A DNA stretch of 64,000 nt, from assembly GCA_001599615.1 (NCBI GenBank), contig BCHJ01000003.1, positions 1,453,055-1,517,054 on the forward strand. Reading direction: 5' to 3'. The notes beneath the pieces are model-generated. The model ran no database searches. It was given only the letters and a program-made list of their open reading frames with translations, and was not told the origin of the DNA. This DNA comes from Thielaviopsis euricoi. Its lineage: Eukaryota > Ascomycota > Sordariomycetes > Microascales > Ceratocystidaceae. Below, one piece after another: positions 23,596 to 33,827 of the stretch. Position 1 is the first letter of the stretch. Each line of letters starts with the position of its first letter. Made by a program: the position numbers and the translations under genes.

Positions 23596-26500
23596 CTACG
23601 TGGTCTTGGCCGTCTTTCTAGGCTTGTCGCGGTCATCGCTCACCAACCGCGCCCACTCCAGCAGCAGCCGCAGCAGATACACGCCCTTATCCTCTCTCCG
23701 CAGCGCCTTCTTGGCCCACGACTTGCCCTGCGCCGCAATCCACTTGGCGTCGTCTGTGGCCGCCTCCATAACCACTCTGCGGCCCGTGAATTCCTGGCCG
23801 GCATCAGTATCGCTCTGGTAGTGCGAGCGCGGCGGAATCGCCACGCCTGTGAAATACGCTAGCGTGCTGTGCAGCGCCTGCAGGCGTGGGTCAATCGGCA
23901 CGTAGTGCACCCACGCATGCACGCGCTCCGTCCACCACTGCCGGAAAATCGTGCTGACAAACGGCACGCTTTCCGAGCTCAACGTGCGGACTATCTCGCG
24001 CGCAGGGCCCATCGGGTTGTCAGGCAGAAACACAAACCGGTTGTCAAGTGGAAACGACCCCGGCCGCGTCTGGAACTCAGCGATAGCACGTGTGCAGTCG
24101 GTCCGGTCCTCTGTGCAGAGAGGCGCCCCTTCCTGGTACCCAATATCGAACGGAAGCGCCCGGTTAAGGGCCTGTGTAGCCATGGTCTTGTAGACAAAGT
24201 GATGCTTGTTGTGTGACGTCGGGAGCACCAGTGTCACCCGATCATACCGAGAAGCATTGTTGATCATGTGCACCATGCGGTTCTGTAGGTCGCCGTGGAA
24301 AGCCTGCTGATGCACTGTGACTTCATTGCCCAGTGGAGACTTCTCGCTGGGCTGCTCTACAGACGACTCGGTAAAGTATCCACGCCAAAATAGAGACGAA
24401 TGGCGAGCCTCAAAATTGCGACTAGAGTCAAAGTTGTCCGGCAGCTTTTCGTCAAAAGGAATCAGAATGTCGGCAAACGGGCCGGTTTTGGTCTTGCCAA
24501 AAAGAGGCATAAGCTTCGGGTAGACACGGTGGGACGTCGGTGGGTAGGCAAAAAACGAGTGCAGGTGCACTAGATCGGGCTGCTCGCAAGTGGCCATGAT
24601 ATTCGTCCAGCGATCGGGAAACTGACCCCACTCTTGGTTAAGCTGCATTTCGCAGGTGTGGCAATGGTCGGACGGCGTGTACTTGTCATCATTCTTGTAA
24701 ACCGGAGAGTCGATCGGGCAAGCTTCGGCAAACATCTTGCGGAACAGGCCCGCATGAATCTGCATCCACTCCTGGGGAACCCTAAATCCTTGGCCATCCT
24801 CTCGCTTGTCTTGATGATGTGGCATCTCTGGGGTCTTTACTGCCTCTTTGTTCGGCTTGTTTTCGTTGATTTGGGTCGCATTGACGGACGGGGCCTTTAC
24901 AGGAGCTTTGGCTTCCATCAAATACCTCTTCTCCGATCCAATTGGCAAGATTCGGGGATGATCAAGCGTATTGATAGCGATGGACAATTCCGGCAAGAGT
25001 TCTGCAAACTCGGAAATGATAGAAATCAACTCTTCAAGCTCTGGAACATTCGCGTCCTCCCGGATCTTAACACTAACGCCTCCGTCCTTGATTGTCAGAA
25101 TAGCAACATCCGGATCACCGTCAAGATCCATCGTGCGTTTGCGCAGTTGGTCCGGTGTCAGATGCCAGAAGGGCGCCAGGTCTTCCGTGATTTGATTGTA
25201 GTGGTCGACAATGAGGGCGTTATGGTCCATGGCCCATGTAAACCACGTATCGAAGCCAGGAGGAGGATCTCGGCTGTATCGGGTCTTGTACTCGTTTATG
25301 GCGACACGGAGAGACTTACTCTCGTGAGCGTGCATAAGCCAGCGGTCAGTTTCGACACGGCGGTCATAGAGAAGTTTCTTGATAGGATGGACGCCCCAAG
25401 GGCTAGTTCCGAAAAATGAGGCGACGATGCATGAAACCATGGATATGGCAAGGAAGAGATAGATGAAAAATCGACTGCGGATACCTAGCGTGGTATAATC
25501 CAAGGAAGCGGCTTGGATAAAAAGCGCAAAGAAGATCAAAAACAGGGGCCCGATTCTGGCCCAGGCGGACACTTGCATCCAAGTGCCAAGATTCATGATG
25601 TTGTGAATAGAAGCTCCAACACCAATCGATGCAATGACCAGAAGCGGGCCGGTCACTAGAGAGACTTCGCAAATTATGTGGCAGAAGGAAACCAGCCAGA
25701 TGGCGAATAGAAAACCATCATGAACGACCTGTCCAGGCAAGACAAAGTATGGCGTCGCAGCGCTAGAGTACTTTGAGGGCAGCATGGTAAATGCGCAGCC
25801 AATAGCTGCCATGAATATCGTGTCACCGATAATCTGGAGACGGGCCTTTGCCGTGTTAGTCCACCAAAGAATGCGCCATATGAGAATGGTCATGAAGGCA
25901 TCCAGTATGAGGCCGGAATACTGCAAAAACACAATATACGACGCAGTGTCGGTCACTGTGGAGCAAAAGTAAGTTGTGCTCACAGTCCGGGACATGGCAA
26001 TATAGGCACCAAAGGTAACGGCCAGCATGGTAAGGAAGTTGGTGAGACGGGCACCCTGGAGGTAAGCTGTAAAGTCGTCCCACGCGGAAGCCCACATGTC
26101 TTCGGGGCCTTCAGCCGCCTTGGCGTCAGCGGCACTGTTAAACAGCCATTCGTATATGGCGATCACGAGGCAGAACAAGGCCTCGAGACCGGGCGACGAG
26201 CACTGCGACGACGAGTTGATTTGGTGGAACGTGGTCACCCTTAATACGAGGAAGACAATCAAGACATGATTGAAGTGCGACCGCGGCTTCCGCGGAATAC
26301 CAACGGGGTGAGCGGTAGAGGCATCTGTCTTTATAGAAGAATATTCATCTAGCGATACGTTAGTAAAACAACAACACAAGATTGGGATAGCATTGAAGCT
26401 GGGCCAAACTCACGGAAACGGCCGCGGGTGCCCGGAAGTTTGTCGATAAGCAGGCTTGCCAAACGTATGGCAACTGCAGCCACGAATATAACCAGCAGGC

Positions 26501-26659
26501 AAGTTGTTTCAGGGTCACCTGGAAACCAAGTTAGTCAAGGGCAAGCAAGACAGGCACAAAGGTTCTTTTGTGCAACCGGGATTGAATGCACATACTTAGG
26601 ACGGTATACTTGGTTATGGTATTAGAGGTCCAGAAATATAATGAGAGGCCGCTGATATA
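23596..26659 (-). CDS. GT90 (CAP10-like) multi-membrane glycosyltransferase; first exon unresolved
   Basis: The main exon, 26348-23596, carries more than 900 residues. The N-terminal third has several hydrophobic segments (a polytopic membrane domain). A long soluble part follows, whose second half resembles the CAP10/GT90 domain: FWRGYFTES, then HGDLQNRMVHM, a basic loop, and RFVFLPDN. GT90 members include Cryptococcus CAP10 and the xylosyltransferase CXT1. The likely role is a Golgi-lumen sugar transferase making surface glycans; the sugar is unknown. Upstream, intron 26349-26413 (ending GCTAG) joins exon 26414-26518 (more hydrophobic residues). Intron 26519-26595 joins another hydrophobic exon ending at 26596. 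That exon stays open to about 26700 without an ATG, so a further intron must exist. An ATG at 26758-26760 starts an overlapping frame and is a candidate start. The ATG within the main open frame is intronic. Confidence 0.8.
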
Positions 26660-26759
26660 AAGTAAGCTTCTCGAACGGTTATAAATGCAACGGCAGAATA
26701 ATCAGACGGACGGACGGACCATAGCGACACAAATGCCAAGCGAGTGCCTAGCCTAGTCA

Positions 26760-28184
26760 TTGCGAAGGCACAAATTGTTTGGCTAGCTTAAGAAACCAGT
26801 TACACGAGTAAGGTAGCAGAGAGCATTGAATATGGCAACAGAAACAAAAAATATAAGATACAAGAGTGAAATCAGAGTCTAAATAGCGACGAGACTAAAT
26901 GAGAGTAACGGATGTGGCTGAAGAGAGAAAGCGAATTCTACAGCTTACACGATCGACGAAGCGAAGGAAGCGTGTTTGTGGCGCAGACCAACAATTGGAG
27001 CTATAAATTTATGAATTTTGGGGGGTCCGAATAAGAAAAGTGAGAAAAAGAAAAACAGGAAAAAAAAAAGCAATCGGTACCTGAGCAAATCCGTAGGTAG
27101 AAGAAAAAAAAAATGACACAGGACGGACAGATGCTCAGTTATAGAAATACAAGGCTGAGAAAAGACAAGGAAGAAAAGAAAAAAAAAAGAATGACGACAG
27201 GTTAGAAAAGGCCTTGTCTCAGCTATGTCTGAAGAAACGAGGCTGAAGAGATAACAAGAAGCAAACTGAAGAAAGAGCGACGTCAAGAACCTGGAGCGAT
27301 GAAGGGAAGGAGCGCTGTGTGGTGTGGTGTGGGTGGGTGACCGAAACCTTCTATTTCGCAACCTTCTTCTCCGTTATGAGATCAGGAACAAAAAAGAAAA
27401 AGCTATATTTATAACAACAAAAAAGGAGAAAACAAGAAGGAACAGCAAAAGGAGGTGTTGTCAGTTCCGCACAACTTAAAAATATACAATATTCAGTACC
27501 TTTTTCTTAGGTGCGATTAGACACATTTTACTGACGATTCCTTTGTCTCGCTGGGGTAACGATCGTCTACCTACTGTACAGACAATATTGCACACAAGTT
27601 GTAAAGGGGCAGACTAAAAGCCGGGGGTATTTCCAGGTTCTGCCTGGCTGCATCGTGTAAGAGATGGATGATGGATTGTCAAGAATAGAGAGAGGGACCT
27701 GCAGTGCCTATGAAATTATACGTAGCTCTGAGTATAGCGGCAGTAGAAGTAGTAGCACATCTAATTTCGTAACAACACATCTGGCACACCCATAAACCCC
27801 CCCCAAACACCGCACTGATATACAGGAGGGAAGGAGCGAGGGAGGTGAGAGCTTGTTTCCTCTTTTGGCTTTGTGCTTGCCGGAGCTTCTTTCCTGGATT
27901 TCAAGCTACGGTTGCTGTGCGTAGAAAACAGCAAGGCTAACAAAAAAAATGAACAACAAAATGCTAACATAAGGCTGAAGCTTGCTTTCTCTTCAACCAT
28001 AGCAAAGCCACACACGCATTCTTCTATCGTTGATAATCACCACAAATCAATTACCCCTGGCTTAAATACAATGCGGTTTATTTGCATTTAGGCCTTGATC
28101 ACCTACTTATCTTTACTGGTCGAATAACATCTTGCTTTATCGAATAACAACCACCCTGTTCAATCCCCGGTTCTTCCGCCCGTC
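26760..28184. other. Intergenic region between divergent GT90 and palmitoyltransferase genes
   Basis: A divergent promoter region. About 27040-27450 is purine-rich on the plus strand (pyrimidine-rich for the GT90 gene). The GT90 first exon and 5' leader may extend into its left edge. No other gene seen. Confidence 0.6.
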
Positions 28185-29588
28185 ATGGCCGGCCTTTTGG
28201 ATGCCCCAAACATCCAACGCCTTGTCGTTCCGTTTGTGTATCTACTTATATTGTTCCTTATCATTGCCCCGCTGTATTTCTTCACGCTATCGGACGACCC
28301 TGAGTCGGACGAATACCTCGATCCGGGCCCGCTCACCGACTTTGAGAAAAAGTACATCTATGCCTTCTCCGGCCTGATCCTATTCACCTACTTCCGCACC
28401 TGCAATACCGATCCCGGCCGCTTTGACTTTGGCCTGTCACCATCGGAGCTGTCGGGCGAAAAAGAAATCGACTGGTCCGCCATCCCCACGCCACCCGGCT
28501 CTCTCTGGTGCCGCAAATGTAACGCCCCGAAACCGCCGCGCGCCCACCACTGCAAGATCTGCCGCCGCTGTATCCCCCGCATGGACCACCACTGTCCGTG
28601 GACTGGCAATTGTGTCTCGCTTCGCACCTATCCGCACTTTATTCGCTTCCTGGTAACTGTTAATGTTGGCCTGTGCATCCTGCTGCGTCTGGTCTGGCTT
28701 CGCATCTCGGGCGTCTGGGCCTTGCGCAATCAGCCTGCCTACCTAGGCCCGTCTACGTTTACCCTCGGCGGACTTGTCGCCATCGCTATCACAAATGTCA
28801 TAACAGAGCTTGCTCTGGCCATCATCCTGATGACCAATATGCGCTCGTGGCTACTCAATGAGACGATGATTGAGGGCTGGCAGCGCGACCGGCACACTGC
28901 CGTACTGACCAAGGGCCCGACATGGTGGCCGACGTCAGACGGCGACAAGGTGCGCGTGCAGCATGTCGAGTTCCCTTACGACATTGACTTCTTTACAAAT
29001 CTTGCCGAAGGCATGAGCTGCTACAACCCACTGCTGTGGTTCTTCCCGCTGATGCCCTCTCCGACGCTTGGCAAGCGCGGCACGGGGCTCGGTTGGGTGT
29101 ACCCGGAGAACGGCTTCAACCAAAAGGTTGGCATGTGGCCGCCGCCCGACCCCGCCCGCAAGACTCATGACGGTGGCGATTGGCCCGCACAGGGTTGTTT
29201 GCCCGGCAGTCTCGACACACAGGACGCGGCGATTCTGCGCTGGAGCTCCGTCGAGGAGCAGAAGCGCGCGTTCAACGAGCGGCAAACAGCGGATCGTCGG
29301 CGCTGGGCTGCGCCAGCAGGGCCACAGAGCGGACGCATCCTGGGCGAGGTCGATGACGACGTAGATGCGTTGAAGCGGTATGACTACGAGAACACGGATG
29401 ATGACGACGAGGATAATGTGTCGGACTACGAGCTGTTTGATGGGCCGGCGCCGCAGTGGCGGAATCACGACGGCGAAACGCTCAAGGATTACGGCGTGGA
29501 GGAAGACAGTGAGGACGATATTCCGCTCGGTGAACTGATCCGGCGCAGAAAGAATCGCCAGGAGGGTCAGGAAGATAAGGATGAGTAA
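28185..29588 (+). CDS. PFA4: DHHC palmitoyltransferase, Pfa4 type
   Basis: This intronless 467-residue protein S-acylates cysteines of membrane proteins. In yeast Pfa4 acts in the ER on chitin synthase Chs3. Two N-terminal membrane helices (about residues 13-33 and 57-71) precede the Cys-rich domain: WCRKCNAPKPPRAHHCKIC, then MDHHCPWTGNC with catalytic Cys137 in DHHC (134-137). Two further helices (about 153-172 and 194-216) follow, then NETMIEGWQ in the place of the conserved post-helix motif of this group. The C-terminal third is long and acidic, with Asp/Glu runs around 400-455, beyond a minimal DHHC core. The start ATG sits in a good context directly before the first helix. The gene converges on myosin I, with about 450 bp between stop codons. 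Confidence 0.93.
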   Translation: MAGLLDAPNIQRLVVPFVYLLILFLIIAPLYFFTLSDDPESDEYLDPGPLTDFEKKYIYAFSGLILFTYFRTCNTDPGRFDFGLSPSELSGEKEIDWSAIPTPPGSLWCRKCNAPKPPRAHHCKICRRCIPRMDHHCPWTGNCVSLRTYPHFIRFLVTVNVGLCILLRLVWLRISGVWALRNQPAYLGPSTFTLGGLVAIAITNVITELALAIILMTNMRSWLLNETMIEGWQRDRHTAVLTKGPTWWPTSDGDKVRVQHVEFPYDIDFFTNLAEGMSCYNPLLWFFPLMPSPTLGKRGTGLGWVYPENGFNQKVGMWPPPDPARKTHDGGDWPAQGCLPGSLDTQDAAILRWSSVEEQKRAFNERQTADRRRWAAPAGPQSGRILGEVDDDVDALKRYDYENTDDDDEDNVSDYELFDGPAPQWRNHDGETLKDYGVEEDSEDDIPLGELIRRRKNRQEGQEDKDE

Positions 29589-30038
29589 TGTTTACGGCAT
29601 TACACCATGACTGCCACCAACACCATACACTTAAAATATAGACTGAGCTAGAAAAACAACAATCTGTACCGATTTATAGAGCAAGGATAATCTATCTATG
29701 TATTCCAAGACTGACCCGAAAAAAAAAAGCAGAGCTCGTGATTCATATTGTCCTCCTATCATCACCCTCTAAAACAAGCAAGCAGAAAAATAAAATGAAG
29801 AAAAAGAAGGGAAAAAAGAAACAGAAAAAAAAAACGCAGGTAAGCAACGCCCGTTTGCGCGCAAGATATCAAGCCAAGATAATGAAGGGGGAATAGAACA
29901 CGCAATGCCGAGTACGCCCCCAACAAAACGGAGAATACATGTATATATAAAGCAAGGAAAAACAAGCAAGCCAAAAAGAAGAATATAAGAAGTGAAAAAC
30001 GATAAAAGCCAAGAAAAAGACACGCATAAAACAAATGT
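29589..30038. other. Convergent spacer between palmitoyltransferase and myosin I
   Basis: About 450 bp, A/G-rich on the plus strand in its second half. It must hold both polyadenylation regions. No gene seen. Confidence 0.7.
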
Positions 30039-33000
30039 CTACCAATCGTCGTCGTCGTCGTCCTGCTTGTTCTGCATGGCATTCTTACGCGCCAGCAGCG
30101 CATCCGCCAGACCGCCAATGTTGGAAGTGCCGCCCGCCGACGGTGTCGGTGTGGCGCCGTTTGAGCGCGCCGCCGCCGCCGCAGCTGCCGGCCGCTTGGC
30201 AGGCGGAGCCGGAGGCGGCTTGCGGCCGTTGGGCTTGGGCGGCGGGGGGGCCTGTTCCTCAACATAGGCCGAGGGGACCCAAGCCTGGGCCTGGGCGTTT
30301 TTGCCGAGCCACCAGCCTATAATGTGGTTAGTATTTCACGATGAAAAGGGGTGTGTGTGCAAAAACTTACCATTGTTTTCCTTCTGCACAATCTCAATCA
30401 AGTCGCCCGCCCGAACCGTCAGTTCGTTTTCTTTTTCGCTGCTGAAATCGTACAGCACCTTGGCCATGATCTTGGGCTTGGCCGCCGGAGCTGGCGGGGG
30501 CGGGGGCGGCTGCCGCGATGCAGCAGCCATGGCAGCAGCACCAGCACTAGCAGCACCAGCACCCGCACTGGCAGCAGGCGTCGGTCTCTTCTGCTGAATA
30601 GGCAGCGCACCGCCAATCGCGGCAGCGACTGGGTTTGCCACGGCAGCCGCCGGCTTCGCCACAGCAGCAGGCATTGATGACTGTGCACTGGCAAAGCCGC
30701 CCGAGCGAGGCTGCGTGTTGCGGTTACCTGTCAGACGCGAGGGCCGGCCGCCGGGGCCGCCGGGGCGAATCAGCTTTCCGCGCGTAATCGGCCGCGGCGG
30801 CACAGGCTTGCCCTTGGGCGTGGGCTTGGACACGGCTGCGGGCGACTCGCCGGGCTGCGTGTGGATGGCACCGCTCTTGTAAAAGTCGAGGCTGGTCGGA
30901 GCGTCCTTGAGCACCTTGACAGCCTGCATCTTGCCCGGCTTCTTGGCGTATTCAATGCTCTCGGCAACCTTGAGGTTAAAGCTGCCCGACATGACGCGCT
31001 GCATCTGGGCCAAAAGCTCTGTCTTAAGCAGGCAGTTGACCAGCGGATCGGGCTCTTGCTGCGATCCGACGCCGAGCGAGAACCAGTCATCCCGTGCCGA
31101 CGAGACGCCAACCGACTTGATCGACACAAGCGGTACCTGGCGCTCGATAATGATTTGCGCCTGGTTGTTGACTAGCTGCTGGGCAATAATGTAGAACTTG
31201 CTGTTGGTTACCACCAGGACACGAGGACTCGGCTTGCTCGACCGACCAAACTTGTGCTCGAGAACCTCGCCACGGCACGAGAACACGGCCTTTTCGCTGC
31301 TGGCAATGCCCACAGCTTTGCGCATGTGCGCGCCCGGGCCAGACGACGCGTTGAAGCCAAGATAGTCGCCGAGGAAGCGGCGCGAGCCCAGGATACTCAT
31401 GCGCCGACGCTCCTTGCGGCCGCCCAGCATCTTGTGGCCCTGGTCGCGCATCTGGATAAACTCGGCACCAGTACGCTTCTTGCGCCACACACGCTGGATG
31501 CGTGTGGCCGACTCGGCGCGGTACGCCAGATAGGCACGCCACATGCGCTGGATACGCGCCGCCATGTTGTGCCAGTAGCGGTCGCGCATAGTCTCCAGGG
31601 CAAACAGGGTCTCAGGCGACTTGACAAAGGCCTTGGTCGTGCCCAGCTGCCACTCCTCCTTGGGAATGCTCGTGTCCTTGAGAATCTGGCGAGTGGCCTC
31701 TTCATACGACCCGTTCCACGTGTACTCACCGGCGTATGAGGTGGCCGGAGACAGTAGGAAGAAGCGCTCAACAAACTTCTCAAATGTCTGACGGTAAGCA
31801 AAACCGGCGCGACGAATGCGCACGTTCTCTTGCAGACCCAGATACTTGATCTGATGCAGCACATTAGGCACGTTGTACTCGGTGGGCGACTTGTTCTCGT
31901 TAGGCTTGATGGTACGAATGTACGACGGCTGGCACTTCATCAGCGTGTCCACCAGTGCGTTGGCGCTCGTCTTGATACGGTCACCAGCTGACGGCGGCTG
32001 GCGACGGTTGTCTTGGTCAACCTGGTGCGGGAACAGCGTGTGTACGAATTGGTTGTTGCTGGCCTGGAACAGATTCAGCAAGCCCTTGAGCAGCTGGTCC
32101 TTGTTCTTGTCGGTGATGCCCTCAACGCTGTAGCTCACGTCACCGGCATAGTGCTTGATGATGAAGTTGCCCTGGCGCGGCGTCAGATGCGGGTTGGACA
32201 TGCCGTTGATGGCCTGCATAAACGTGCGGTCGCAAGCAGCGGGGTCGGCGTGGGCCGTCTTTGTAGCGTCCTTCATGGCCGAGAAAATGCCGGGCGGGCG
32301 CACCTGCTCAATCAGATCGCACACCACCTTGTTGTCAAAGTACTTTATGGGCGTCCATTGAATCTGCTCGCGCGCGTACTCCTCCTGCTCGGCCTTGAGC
32401 GTCAGCTGGATAAAGATTTGCTGCAGCTTCTCGTTGACGTAGTTGATGCACAGCTGCTCAAAACTGTTCTTTTCGAAAATCTCAAAGCCGTAGATATCCA
32501 GGATGCCAATGCTGTTGCTGGTGGCCTGGCGCGCTTTGAGCGACACGTTGATGCGCTCGACAATCCAGTCAAACAGGTTGCTGTAAATAGCCTTGGCCAG
32601 CGCGTCACGTGTCGCCGTGGCCTGCGACGGGTTGGCGGGCGACTCAATAACCTCACCGTTGCGCGGCGTCAGAATGCGAATGGCAATGGCCTTGACGACC
32701 TGGTCGGCCGAGCACTCGAGTAGATACGCCACAAAGTCGACGACAGACTGGTCAACAACCTCGGCCCAGCCGCTGTCGTCCTCGCGGAACTGGATATTGC
32801 CAATCCACAGAATGGCTGCCAGCATACGGAAGATTTGGTCCTGCTCAGGCTGCGTCAAGCCGATAATCTTCATGGCATTCAGGGTGTCCTGGAACTCGGC
32901 GAGATCGTCAATGCCGTCGACATCGAAGCAGTTGGACCGGCTGGTATACAGGTACGTCTCGGGCTTCTGGATGCCGTAGGTTGAGCGGTACGTCTCCGAG

Positions 33001-33827
33001 GCGCCCTTGGTGAACTGGTAGAAAATGTGAAAGTTGCGCTCGTTGGTAATCTGGCCGACCACACGCGACTTTTCGAGCAGGTAGTTGGTGATGTCGGCTC
33101 CGATGGGCTCGCCCTGTGGGTTAAAGTGAATCTGCAGGTACTTGCCGAAGCGCGACGAGTTGTTGTTGCGCAACGTCTTGGCGTTTCCAAACGACTCCAG
33201 CAGCGGGTTTGTTGCTAACACCATGTCCTTGATCTGCTGGATGTCGCCACCCTCGCCGCCCGAGACGCTGGCAATGTACTGCATAATGCGCTTGGCAGCC
33301 TCGGTCTTTCCGGCTCCCGACTCGCCCGAGATAATAACACACTGGTTGTCCTTGTACGCCTTCATATTGTAGTAGGCGGATTCGGCAATGGCAAACACGT
33401 GTGGCGGCACCTCTAGACGGTTCTTGCCCTTGTAGCTCTCCAGCACTTGGTCGGTGTAGATGCCGAGGTCACGGAACGGGTTGACCGACACCAACACGTG
33501 GCCAATGTATGTGTAGATTTCGCGGCCCTCGAATCGCTTCTTGAGATTTTCGTTGATGGCTTCATTGCTGACTTTGCTGAGCAGCGTCAAATCCGTGACA
33601 CCAATCTCCTTTTTCTTGGTCGTTTCAAAGGTGGCTTTTTGCGGCCGGGCCGCCTTTTCGCCCGAACCGCCGCCCCGGCCGCCGGCGCGCGCCTTGTCCT
33701 TGGGGCGTTTGGAGATACCCTGAAGAAGAGAGAGAAAGCGGAAGGGTTAGCTTGTGGACGCGGGTGGGCGATGATTGCTTATGTCATTGGTGAGCAAATT
33801 GGTCACGGGAGAGGCGGAACATACCAT
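30039..33827 (-). CDS. myoA: Class I unconventional myosin (endocytic actin motor)
   Basis: Three exons, 1209 residues: 33825-33827 (the ATG alone), 33719-30371 and 30316-30039. Introns are 33720-33824 and 30317-30370. The tiny first exon is supported because it yields MGISKRPKDK, the usual start of filamentous fungal myosin I. Motor domain: P-loop GESGAGKT (133-140), switch I NNNSSRFGK (186-194), switch II DIYGFE (409-414). Two IQ motifs lie at about 721-735 and 739-752. A basic TH1 membrane-binding tail starts near RKERRRMSILGSRRFLGDY. A Pro/Ala-rich TH2 follows, then SH3 (about 1082-1137, split by intron 2), a WH2-like helix (LADALLARKNAMQ) and an acidic DDDDDDW terminus that recruits Arp2/3. 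The TEDS-site residue, 16 before the Asp of DALAK, is Glu357 rather than Ser/Thr. The protein drives endocytosis and polar growth at hyphal tips. Confidence 0.96.
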
